A DNA stretch of 64,000 nt, taken from assembly GCA_048013815.1 (NCBI GenBank), contig CM106586.1, forward strand, positions 24,366,001-24,430,000, written 5' to 3'. Position 1 is the stretch's first letter, and every line of letters begins with the position of its first letter. Source of the stretch: Setoptus koraiensis. Lineage: Eukaryota; Arthropoda. Position numbers and translations under genes: made by a program. Positions 22,370 through 32,100 of the stretch are shown here, piece after piece. The notes under the pieces are model-generated. The model saw nothing but the letters and a program-made list of their open reading frames with translations, was not told the DNA's origin and made no database searches.

Positions 22370-23580
22370 TATTGGATTTCAGATGTGATACGCCAAAAGA
22401 TATAACTGATGAGGGCGAGCTAGTTATTAGAGCAAACTATCCCACTGAGGTCACTATATTTGGCAGACATTTGACTGGCAATTTATCCGTTGCGCTAACA
22501 CCGCAAGCTGGCCTACCTCAAGATGATTGCACTCATAATGATCGCGTTAAATCTTTCCAATTATTTGTCAAGCCACATACAAGCTCGGTGGCCACTATTA
22601 TTGTTGATATGCCATCTCCAGGAGCCAAAGCTCAATTGTACTATCTTTGTTTGCGCGAATCTGCCGATACATCTCGCTGGAGCCACCAGGGACCGCATGC
22701 GTGGCTTCGGTTATACATTGAGGCCAAATTTTTGCCACTCTATATGCAAATAATATTGATAGCACTATTGTTGGCCTTATCTGGTCTATTTTCTGGATTG
22801 AATTTGGGTTTAATGGCTCTAGACAAGAATGAGCTTCAAGTTATAATATCATGCGGTTCGGAAACAGAGAAACGCTACGCTAGAGCCATCGAGCCAGTTA
22901 GACGTCGTGGCAATTATCTATTGTGCTCGCTACTATTCTCAAACGTTTTAGTTAATTCAACTATCGCCGTATTATTAGAAGATCTTACAAGCGGTTTAGT
23001 GGCCGTTTTCGTTTCAACTATATTTATTGTAATGTTTGGCGAGATATTACCACAAGCGTTCTGTTCTCGCCATGGATTGGCAGTGGGCGCAAAAACTGTA
23101 TTCTTAACCTATTTCTTCATGGTAGTCACTTGGCCATTGAGCTGGCCGGTGAGCTTTTGTTTAGATCTTGCATTAGGTGAGGAAATTGGTCGCGTTTATG
23201 ATAGAGAGAGACTAATGGAATTTATACGTGTAACACGCGAATACAATAATCTAGAAACTGACGAGGTCAACATAATATCTGGCGCGCTCAAACTAAAACG
23301 TATCAAAGTATCACAGTATACATTGAGTGATAATAGACGTAAGAGACGTCGCAAAGAAGCTCAAGTAAGAAAAGATTTCTCACAATTTAGCACCAATTTG
23401 GGCCAAGGTGATTCTGGTTTCAATGTCGTTACACCGCAATTATGTTTAGCTGCCTATCAATATTTAGCTACTACAGTAGAACCGTTCACTTATAAATACA
23501 TCAGCGATTCCATTCTAAAGCGGCTACTATCACAGAAAACAGTGGTCCATGTGGGAAAATTTATCTTTCGCAATCACTGA
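22370..23580 (+). pseudogene. Partial CNNM copy lacking N terminus, CBS pair and C-terminal domain
   Basis: Open for about 400 codons and almost identical in protein to residues 82-607 of the CNNM gene at 4744-7155; noted changes are G83D and H355R. There is no in-frame ATG near the left end, so it is 5'-truncated. About 411 bp are removed in frame: parental residues 396-534, which is the CBS pair, are replaced by two codons, joining RIKVS to TLSDN. The frame leaves CNNM homology after LLSQK and ends after 13 unrelated codons, losing the cyclic-nucleotide-binding-like domain. The DUF21 membrane module is intact. It lies head-to-head with ABCH and tail-to-tail with DDX24. Most likely it is a very recent pseudogene; a spliced upstream exon could make it a short CNNM. 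Confidence 0.8.
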
Positions 23581-23658
23581 TAAAGACCTTAGCACGTCGA
23601 TTGAATTATCTCGTGTGTGTTGATTTATTCAAGAATGAGGGAATGTTCGTGGTTCAAG

Positions 23659-25533
23659 TCATTTGGATGAGGTGATAAGTCTTTCAGCTCGTTCAATGAT
23701 CAATCCCTTCCTAGTCATGGCAGGTTGATTCAATAGAGATTTCAATTTAGATGATAGTTGAGACAATCGTCTTTGCTTATCCACTTCGTCGCGCTTGCTT
23801 TGCTCCAAATTTTTGCCCTTGCTGATTCGTCTAAGATCATCATCGTCCAATTCGATGTCGCATTCAGCAGCTGCCTTTAAAAACCAATTCTTCTCCGATT
23901 TATCTTCTCGTATTCTATGATCAAGCTTATCACATTCTTGAGCCAATCTTACACGCTCTCTTATGATGTTCTTCAATGCAGTCTTAATTTGATAGTCGGC
24001 CAAATCTTTACCACCGTTTATACTATTGCACAGCCTTTTGTAGAATGGAATTTCCTTAGGTTCGCATAGAGTTAAACTTAAGCCCTTCTTGTCTATCCTA
24101 GCAGTCCTTCCGCTGCGATGTATGTAGGATTCGCAAGTCCGAGGGACCTGATAATGAACAACAAAATCTAGATCTTTTATATCTAGGCCTCGTGCAGCGA
24201 CATCCGATGCTATCATCACGGCAGAGGGCCTACTTCGAAACTTATCTAAAGCACTCAATCGCTTCTTTTGATCCATATCAGCGTGCAATGTCATCGTTTC
24301 TATTTGTAACCATTTCAACACGTTACTCAGTCTTCTAAGACAATCCTTACTGTTACAGAATATAAGTGTTCGCCCATGTTCACGGTTGTGCAATAAGAAG
24401 TAGTAGAGATAGAAATCTTTGTCTTGAATGGAACAATTGACTTTCAATTCTGTCAACTGATCAGCACTCGGTCGTCCATGCATACCATCTGACGAAGTCA
24501 AGTCTATCACACGAGTCGTGTTCTTGTCTATGCCCAGAAGCTTCATAAGTTGTTTCAACTTTCCAATTTTTGTCTGTTCTTCTATCTTCCTCGATTCATT
24601 ATTATGAGCTTTCTTGTTTTTGGTTACTGGTCTTAATTGGTTACAATTTATACCTTGCAATCGATCTGGCAATTCATGTAGAAAAGTCAATGTGGCTGAG
24701 TACAAATAAACGCGGCATAACGGTAAGGACATCCTCGAACGTAATACACTAGCTTCCTTGATGATGTCAATGATTTTGGACATCTCCTCAAAATGGCCCT
24801 TCTGTGTCATCCTATCCGCCTCATCTATCACTAGACTATTCACACTAGCGATACTGGCAAGATTAATATGTTCGCTGATATTTGATTGGATCATTTCGTA
24901 TAGTCGACCAGGGGTGGCAACGATAATCTCAGGATGTTGTGTGTTTAACTGTCTGAGTTGTTTGTCTTGATTCATACCTCCAATGAGACAACATGATTGT
25001 ATATTCGTGAACATGGTAATCTTGTTGATCTCTTCTCTAACTTGAGAAGCCAACTCTCTTGTTGGAACTAATATTAGAGCCTCGAGACCAGAGTGTGCAT
25101 TGTCTACTTCTGTTTCATCAAAATCACTATCATCATTATCAGTCTCAGACTCATCAGAATTGTTCGGTTCGTTATCCATAGGAACATTCCCTAAGTCTAC
25201 TACATCTGTCTCATCGACAAGCTCAAGATGTTCACCTGTATAGTCGAAGTCATTTTTTTGGTTATTATATTCGTTTATTTTGCGCTTTATTTCGGCTGAC
25301 CGAGTGTGCTTTGAGTCCAAAATTTGATTAACAATTGGTATTGCATAGGCCAGAGTCTTCCCGGATCCTGTCTTGGCTGCACCGAGGACGTGCTTTTCAT
25401 CTATCAACGAGGCTCTCAGAGTCTTTGCTTGAATCGGCATAGGTTTCTTAAGATTGTGCTCGGCTAATGATTTACGAATAGGTTCGGCCAGAGGCAAATC
25501 CGACCAACCCTTTATCTTGATTTTCGTACTCAT
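23659..25533 (-). CDS. DDX24: DEAD-box RNA helicase DDX24 (Mak5 family), full-length
   Basis: 624 residues, intronless. Nucleolar ATP-dependent RNA helicase that acts in early 60S subunit assembly (yeast Mak5). RecA1: Q-motif region PMPIQAKT (31-38), Walker A GAAKTGSGKT (51-60), PTRELASQ (157-164), TPGRL (207-211), DEAD (237-240) followed by RMTQKGHFEE as in this family, and SAT (279-281). An acidic, Asp/Glu/Ser-rich insert lies at about 100-148, also typical of DDX24/Mak5. RecA2: FCNSKDCLRR, SDVAARGLD and HRSGRTARIDKKG. It is shorter than human DDX24 (859) through smaller extensions. The first 357 residues are repeated in the divergent fusion gene next to it, 306 bp away start to start. Confidence 0.93.
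   Translation of the reverse strand: MSTKIKIKGWSDLPLAEPIRKSLAEHNLKKPMPIQAKTLRASLIDEKHVLGAAKTGSGKTLAYAIPIVNQILDSKHTRSAEIKRKINEYNNQKNDFDYTGEHLELVDETDVVDLGNVPMDNEPNNSDESETDNDDSDFDETEVDNAHSGLEALILVPTRELASQVREEINKITMFTNIQSCCLIGGMNQDKQLRQLNTQHPEIIVATPGRLYEMIQSNISEHINLASIASVNSLVIDEADRMTQKGHFEEMSKIIDIIKEASVLRSRMSLPLCRVYLYSATLTFLHELPDRLQGINCNQLRPVTKNKKAHNNESRKIEEQTKIGKLKQLMKLLGIDKNTTRVIDLTSSDGMHGRPSADQLTELKVNCSIQDKDFYLYYFLLHNREHGRTLIFCNSKDCLRRLSNVLKWLQIETMTLHADMDQKKRLSALDKFRSRPSAVMIASDVAARGLDIKDLDFVVHYQVPRTCESYIHRSGRTARIDKKGLSLTLCEPKEIPFYKRLCNSINGGKDLADYQIKTALKNIIRERVRLAQECDKLDHRIREDKSEKNWFLKAAAECDIELDDDDLRRISKGKNLEQSKRDEVDKQRRLSQLSSKLKSLLNQPAMTRKGLIIERAERLITSSK
24461..25520. repeat. Inverted repeat arm in DDX24 (pairs with 25855-26915)
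   Basis: The 5' half of DDX24 is repeated in the opposite orientation across a 334 bp spacer. After the first codons only four residue differences are seen in about 345 shared residues. The inner limits lie near the eighth codon of each gene, and the outer limit is the fusion junction. Confidence 0.92.
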
Positions 25534-25839
25534 GTTGTGAAGGATTAGTGGAGAAAAATTCTGGAAACTCCTTAATTTAAATACAATTAATTTTATCGGT
25601 TTTTAATGATGATACTAGAAACAATGCGGAGTATCAGACACGTGTATTAATTTTGAATTTCCCTCTAAAGATACTCCTGGGGCGAGCACAGCAATGCTGC
25701 TCCGGTTTAGTCGAAAACGACAAGCAAGCACACGTTATTTTCAGCGTTGTGCCATCAACTCTGTATAATAAAATATATAATGTTATTTAAATCTTACTTA
25801 TCGTTACCATAAAACCCTTGTTATTCATCTAAACTTGGT
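25534..25839. promoter_or_regulatory. Divergent promoter region between DDX24 and the fusion gene
   Basis: 306 bp separate two divergent start codons. The two halves are not mirror copies of each other, unlike the coding arms on each side, so the fusion gene did not simply inherit a copy of the DDX24 promoter. It probably uses the back side of the DDX24 promoter or older RPF1-side sequence. A CG-richer stretch occurs at about 25680-25720. Confidence 0.5.
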
Positions 25840-27771
25840 ATGGATCGCACTAAAGCAAAGATCAAGAGATGGTCGGATTTGCCCCTGGCCGAACCTATTC
25901 GTAAATCATTAGCCGAGCACAATCTTAAGAAACCTATGCCGATTCAAGCAAAGACTCTGAGAGCCTCGTTGATAGATGAAAAGCACGTCCTCGGTGCAGC
26001 CAAGACAGGATCCGGGAAAACTCTGGCCTATGCAATACCAATTGTTAATCAAATTTTGGACTCAAAGCACACTCGGTCAGCCGAAATAAAGCGCAAAATA
26101 AACGAATATAATAACCAAAAAAATGACTTCGACTATACAGGTGAACATCTTGAGCTTGTCGATGAGACAGATGTAGTAGACTTAAGGAATGTTCCTATGG
26201 ATAACGAACCGAACAATTCTGATGAGTCTGAGACTGATAATGATGATAGTGATTTTGATGAAACAGAAGTAGACAATGCACACTCTGGTCTCGAGGCTCT
26301 AATATTAGTTCCAACAAGAGAGTTGGCTTCTCAAGTTAGAGAAGAGATCAACAAGATTACCATGTTCACGAATATACAATCATGTTGTCTCATTGGAGGT
26401 ATGAATCAAGACAAACAACTCAGACAGTTAAACACACAACATCCTGAGATTATCGTTGCCACCCCTGGTCGACTATACGAAATGATCCAATCAAATATCA
26501 GCGAACATATTAATCTTGCCAGTATCGCTAGTGTGAATAGTCTAGTGATAGATGAGGCGGATAAGATGACACAGAAGGGCCATTTTGAGGAGATGTCCAA
26601 AATCATTGACATCATCAAGGAAGCTAGTGTATTACGTTCGAGGATGTCCTTACCGTTATGCCGCGTTTATTTGTACTCAGCCACATTGACTTTTCTACAT
26701 GAATTGCCAGATCGATTGCAAGGTATAAATTGTAACCAATCAAGACCAGTAACCAAAAACAAGAAAGCTCATAATAATGAATCGAGGAAGATAGAAGAAC
26801 AGACAAAAATTGGAAAGTTGAAACAACTTATGAAGCTTCTGGGCATAGACAAGAACACGACTCGTGTGATAGACTTGACTTCGTCAGATGGTACGCATGG
26901 ACGACCGAGTGCTGAGCTTTCGGAAGACAATTTCCCGGATCAAGATACCAGTGTTGAATCAAGAGTCTACTCTTCTACCCGTAGTACAAATGACGAAGCT
27001 AAAGAGAAGAAACAACCGCGCACCATAGAGAACACACGTATCTACGATGAAACAATTGTTGCTTATGACGATAAAGAGACGGAATTTGATCTAGATCATG
27101 ATGAAATGGCTGATCACTTCAAATTAGATAAGAACCGCAATCCCAAAGTTCTCATTACCACTTCCGATAACCCTCATAGCCGTACCATTCAGTTGGCACG
27201 AGAGTTCAAACAGATTGTCCCACGTGGAGAGTTTAGGTTTAGAAACCGATCATCCATTCAAAAGATAATCCGCGGTTGCATAGAGAGAGGTTATACAGAT
27301 CTAATCGTGATCAACGAGAATCGTCGGGAGCCAAATGGCTTGCTCCTAGTTCATTTACCCAACGGACCTACCGCTAACTTTCGACTGTCATCGGTGAAAC
27401 TCACCGACCAATTGACGAACGCTGTAAAACCGCCCCCTTTTAATAGACCCGAAGTCATACTCAATAACTTCAACACGCGCCTTGGATATAGTGTCGGAAG
27501 AATGTTTTCTTGTTTGTTTCCAACTCTTCCCAGGATACAATATAGCACTGTTTGTACGTTTCACAATCAGAGAGACTACATATTTTTCCGTTACCACCGA
27601 TATAAAGTAGATGCGAAGCGCTCGAGGGTGGATCTGCAAGAATGCGGCCCCCAGTTTGCCTTGAAACTGATGTATTTACAAAAAGGAACGTTTGACCCTA
27701 AATACGGCGAATATGAGTGGATGCTTAAGAGGCACGAGATGCAGACATCGAGAAAACGCTTCTATATATAA
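25840..27771 (+). CDS. Chimeric gene: DDX24 RecA1 domain fused to RPF1 Brix domain
   Basis: 643 residues in one uninterrupted ORF. Residues 1-358 are the DDX24 N-terminal half with Walker A GAAKTGSGKT, PTREL, TPGRL, DEAD (DEADK) and SAT, but no RecA2 motifs. Residues 359-643 are RPF1 from about its residue 70 to the end: a linker with RTIENTRIYDET, then the Brix domain (ITTSDNPH, GCIERGYTDLIVINEN, HLPNGPTA, FNTRLGYSVGRMF, FHNQRDYIFFRYHRY, LQKGTFD, TSRKRF terminus). The junction lies at about 26915, after GRPSA. In yeast, Rpf1 and the DDX24 homologue Mak5 are functionally linked 60S assembly factors. A lone RecA1 may bind but should not hydrolyse ATP like a full helicase. This may be the only RPF1 source in the window with its own start; an intact RPF1 could exist elsewhere. 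Confidence 0.88.
   Translation: MDRTKAKIKRWSDLPLAEPIRKSLAEHNLKKPMPIQAKTLRASLIDEKHVLGAAKTGSGKTLAYAIPIVNQILDSKHTRSAEIKRKINEYNNQKNDFDYTGEHLELVDETDVVDLRNVPMDNEPNNSDESETDNDDSDFDETEVDNAHSGLEALILVPTRELASQVREEINKITMFTNIQSCCLIGGMNQDKQLRQLNTQHPEIIVATPGRLYEMIQSNISEHINLASIASVNSLVIDEADKMTQKGHFEEMSKIIDIIKEASVLRSRMSLPLCRVYLYSATLTFLHELPDRLQGINCNQSRPVTKNKKAHNNESRKIEEQTKIGKLKQLMKLLGIDKNTTRVIDLTSSDGTHGRPSAELSEDNFPDQDTSVESRVYSSTRSTNDEAKEKKQPRTIENTRIYDETIVAYDDKETEFDLDHDEMADHFKLDKNRNPKVLITTSDNPHSRTIQLAREFKQIVPRGEFRFRNRSSIQKIIRGCIERGYTDLIVINENRREPNGLLLVHLPNGPTANFRLSSVKLTDQLTNAVKPPPFNRPEVILNNFNTRLGYSVGRMFSCLFPTLPRIQYSTVCTFHNQRDYIFFRYHRYKVDAKRSRVDLQECGPQFALKLMYLQKGTFDPKYGEYEWMLKRHEMQTSRKRFYI
25855..26915. repeat. Inverted repeat arm in the fusion gene (pairs with 24461-25520)
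   Basis: The DDX24-derived half of the chimeric gene. The outer limit is the codon where DDX24 homology ends (GCTGA shared, then divergence) and RPF1 sequence begins. Confidence 0.92.
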
Positions 27772-28792
27772 ATAATATTTTCGTATAGTTAATACAGCCC
27801 CAGTCTTTAATCTTCTTCTATTAATTTACAAGACTTCTTGCAATAAGAGTCGTCTACTTTCACCGGTAGTATGTCTCCCCAGTCACAACTTTTGGCCACC
27901 TTGTACATGGCAGAGCCGTATCTTCTCTTGGTAATTATAGTCTCGGCCAAATGTCCGTTAGGACAACATAACTTGTGAATCATGTGCTTGGATCTTTTTT
28001 TTCGGGGTTCGACTATTCTAGGCCAGCGGGGCCTAGTTTCATCATAGTTATTATAGCTTGGATGGCATCCCTTTCTTAGGACGACATAAGAGAAATTTTC
28101 TTTATTTACCGTTCCTCTATTCATGCCTATTTCGAGGGGTTCATAATGAACATTGAAATTGCATCTGTCGAGAGATCCTTTACTTGGCATCTGTAATCTC
28201 GGACAAACAAACTCGTGCGGACATGGCGCAATTATATGGCAGCTTGGCATGTTGAAGCCCAGTTTAGGAGCTAGCTCACCTACAGCATTAAGTGTCTTTG
28301 CGACATTATGACCAGATATGTTTAAAATAAAATGTCGCGCCTCGGCAACACTTGTGAATCCATCCTTGTTACCTCGCTCAACAATAACTAATAAATCGTT
28401 AGTTTTGTGCCAAAGGTTTTCTATCACACTGATACGGTTTTCAACTGTCGGTAAGTCCAATAAGGAGAAAGCTGAGACAACTAGATCATACTTTACTGAA
28501 TGTGACGTGGGTAAATAGTTTTTAAAGAAAACGCCAGGTAAATTGTCTCCGGTCTCCTTTCCGCCTCTGAGCAAAAATTCAGCCAATTCGTGTTGACTCT
28601 GGGATATGTCAACATTCAAGAACTCATTGGTGGTGTTCAACCAAGTTTCGTTGACCGCCCACATAGTGGTACCCATCCCAGAACCGAAGTCGAGTACAGT
28701 CATAGGTTTGAATAGCGGATCTGCTGATTTTATTTCATCCAAAACTGTTTTGATCGCGGCGTAATTAGGCGCTAGTCTAGCGGCCATATACA
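26378..28792. repeat. Inverted duplication b, right arm (about 2.41 kb)
   Basis: Reverse copy of 16543-18956, holding the fusion gene from its residue 187 on and the METTL17 3' part. Two bases (28793-28794) separate it from the duplicated spz3/ABCH segment. About ten bases do so at the left junction. Confidence 0.9.
27807..28792 (-). pseudogene. 5'-truncated METTL17 copy with open frame
   Basis: Open from an internal ATG (28787) to a stop, 326 residues, matching METTL17 from its residue 163 to the end. Differences are few, for example T to K in PVTVDD and ST to LI near the C terminus. It retains the SAM-type loop DFGSGMG and the cysteine clusters, but the N-terminal targeting region is gone and homology stops at 28792, where sequence from the spz3/ABCH boundary begins. 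No promoter came with it. It is probably a non-functional remnant of the inversion, although no frame break has accumulated. Confidence 0.8.
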
Positions 28793-28794
28793 GC

Positions 28795-29141
28795 GGCCTT
28801 TCTATTGGCGGCCGGTATGATCTTCAAATACTCCAAATGATCGACCGTCCGCTTTTGAGGGCAATGGCGTCGACGCAGGCTGACCAATCAATGCGGCTGC
28901 CGATTCAACTATGCACCTACAAACACAATTTGAGGGGAACAGGAACCAATCCATAAAGATGCCCTTGCAATTCTCCTCTGGGTCATAGGCCAGCATCCTG
29001 TGCCATTTGTATTTTTGTTCACAAGAACATTCACCATTGCACCTTGTTGTTGTTGTTTTCCTATTAATAATAATAATAATAAAGTAGAGCTCAGCGATTA
29101 AAACACAGTTAAAAGTAAAATCAGTCTGACAGTCACGATCG
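28795..29141. repeat. Inverted duplication d, right copy (about 0.35 kb)
   Basis: Matches 18967-19310 in reverse orientation. It runs from the last roughly 15 codons of the ABCH gene (here without the rest of that gene) through the terminal spz3 exon into spz3 intron 4. Confidence 0.9.
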
Positions 29142-32100
29142 AAGGCGTCTTCCGGCGTGATATTGCTGGCTCTATATTCATTGAATTATGTATCCACGTG
29201 ACCATGATGATGATCACTTTCATGAGCTAGGTCACGAGCCAAACGAATCAGTGCACGATATTAAACAGCGATAAACAGCACTTCTCGTGTGCGTTTCAGG
29301 TTGATGCTGCTAAGTGATGTTGCCGCCAATTTGCGCTAAATGCTAATTGCACTTGTTATTGTTCTCGCTGGTAGACATGACTTCCTCTCTCTAGATATAT
29401 ATAGATGAGTGTATGTGCGAGAGAAACAATCGTGCACACGACGGTACCAAGTATTGGTAGTTAACATTATGGTCAGTGGATATATTCAATGTCATGTTCG
29501 AGTGCAAATGGCCAAAGAATCACCATAAAAAGAGAGCTCCACTTGACCACTCGTTGGTAATTATACCAAATGCAACAGTTTCAACTCAAAACAGCGAACA
29601 CGCCATCACCACCATCATCATTTGGAGAGTTTGCTTAAAAAACGACTCGTCTGGCATGCTCTCTCCAGTGTTTGTCAGTGTGCGGGTTTTCTCTGACCTC
29701 ACTCATATACGCTGCTCATCATCTTTGATTTGTTGTTGGTCGACACAACAACACTAACACCACTAAAGGGCGGTATTTGTTTAAAAATACGCACAACACA
29801 ACCAGAGTAAGTCACAGTGCAATAGTCGCTTCTATCTATAAGTATTTTCTATTAGCAATTAACTCTCTCATGTCTCATATATCATCGTGGCATCTCAACT
29901 ATATTTGAAACACTAATCAAGCCCACAAGAGTGAAGAGTCAAAAATAATAAACTCGCAATCCACTTTCACATATTATTATTTGTGGGGTCAATCATTTAC
30001 TTACTTGCATATCTCTTGTTGTATTGCCTGTTGCATATGTTGACTGTTCACAATTGCTCTAACATGCCCATGAGAGTTTGTTGCCCAATACGGAGTCACA
30101 ACTTCCAGGTGACTTTCGCACGAATCCACCCTGAAATGAACAAAAAAAGAAGGATACAACACACACATAATAGGCATTATATAGGTGGATCAACAACTTG
30201 TATTGATTGTTGGTGTAAAGCACAAAATTCGTGCAACATGCTGATATAATTAGACATTGCACATCAACAAACACACACACACACACTCGGTGTATCCGTA
30301 TTGTCGGTTGTTGCTGATGATGTGAGTGCATGGACACTATGGGCTGTTTCTTTTTTGGTACTTACCTGTGTGCAAACAAGTCCCTGGCACTGTTACTTAC
30401 AGCAGCACCGTTTGTCCTTGAAGATCTTTTACTTCGAACTTGACCGGTGCCACTTGTGACGACATCGTGATCTTCAATTGTTGTTGCATTCTTTGCTTTT
30501 GTTGAGATTTCACTTGTCGTTAGTTGTTTGTGCTGTTGATTTTGAGAAGCACCATTATCGGCATCCAATGTGAACTTTCTACCATGTTTGCTGTTCATTT
30601 GTTGTTGACTGGCGCTTAAATTGGTGCCATTTGAGGTTGCTTGTGACGCCGACGTAACTATTCTCTTCCGAAATGGCTCCGATTTGCGCTTCCTTGCCAT
30701 TTGACCAGTTGACAACAATGATCCAGTTTCAGGCTCGTTTGATGCCAGGTTATTGTTGCTTTCGCTTTTTTGATTGTGTTGACCGCTATAATTATCTCTA
30801 TAATGATTGTTTGTATGGTCATGCTGTGATGCATCTGTGGTTTTGACAGAACCGGCAACGTGATGATCATGCAAGTCTATGGCATAAGCATAGTTGGACA
30901 TTGGATAAAGGGTATTCCTATTGAGCACTAAGTCATCGTCGATTGGTTGCGGTGCCTCATTGCCGAACATACGCTTCATGAGGGCCTTATTTTCCTCAAT
31001 GAAATCATGAATATCGTCTCTTTGTGTGTGTAGCGAACATGTGTGGTTATGGAATAACGAAATTGACAAAGAAAGAGAAAGTAAACAACAATTATCATCC
31101 AATTACTAAAAACTGACAATTGAGACCGTTTTTCGGCTCGCACACTTCAAAGCGACCAAATAATAGATCAAAATGCAGGACATGACCACGATGAGGCTAC
31201 TATAGGTCACAAGTGACATAGGATAAGAATTGAAAATTGCTCTGATAACTAAATTATGTTGTTGATGCATCGCCAAATTGAATCGAGAAAATATTTTCTT
31301 CAACGCAGTTGTTGTTTCCATTGTTGTTGTTGAGTTGTATACTATACTTGTTGCATTGGTGAAGCTACAACAACGACAACAACAACAACAACAGCGACAA
31401 CAACACGTACAGAGAAAAATGCCAACTCAGAGGATGTGGAGACGGCTGAACTGGTTGTTGCTGGACTCAGCACCACGACCACAACCGCGACACTTGATAT
31501 CGGCGAAGCTCAAAAGAATTGGAGTGGTCATTTCTTTTCGGTTGTTTGCAACCTGCCACAACAAGTATAGTGCAGCAGTAGAAGTAGAGGTAATGGTAGT
31601 GGTGGCAGCGGAGCATAAATTGTTGTTGAAACAAGTAATTGCTGTTTTGATGGCAGCACTCCGCTATCAATTATTATCACGGGTGGTGGCCTAACTCACC
31701 ACTAATGATGTTTTGAGTCGATCAAACTAAACCAAACCAAACTAAACTAAATCAGAATACAAACTCACCTTTTAACTCTGTGTACAACAGTGGCCTCGTG
31801 TAGTGTATCGTACTGTTGATGAAGTTTGCTGTGGTCAACATCAACTATGAGATGTTCGTGTGGGTCGTTTGGGTGTCCAGTGGCGCTAGTGTCGTGCGGC
31901 AGAAAAGCATAAAAACTGGGCGAATGTTGTTGACTTGTTGATTTCGTATATTTGTTTGTTGAGGATCTGTCACATTTGGAGCAGGGTTGTTGTTGGTGTT
32001 TGTCGTTGTTGTTACCACTTTTGATGCCTGATGATGATAATTGGTCAGTAATTGTTGTTGATGAACTATGATTGACTGACTGTTGTGCCGATTTTACTGC

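Noticed and set aside
22370-23580. Retrocopy origin of the partial CNNM copy
   Set aside because: The parent is intronless so loss of introns is uninformative, and no poly-A tail or target-site duplication is visible; left open but not called.
16062-28792. Recent tandem duplication as explanation for the doubled genes
   Set aside because: The copies are inverted and the two duplicated segments appear in permuted order, which a tandem duplication does not give; a staggered-break inversion does.
29476-29757. 93-codon plus-strand ORF
   Set aside because: Lies in spz3 intron 4 and has no domain or conserved feature.
31278-31694. 138-codon plus-strand ORF
   Set aside because: Lies in spz3 intron 2, over a CAA repeat, antisense to the gene; no domain.
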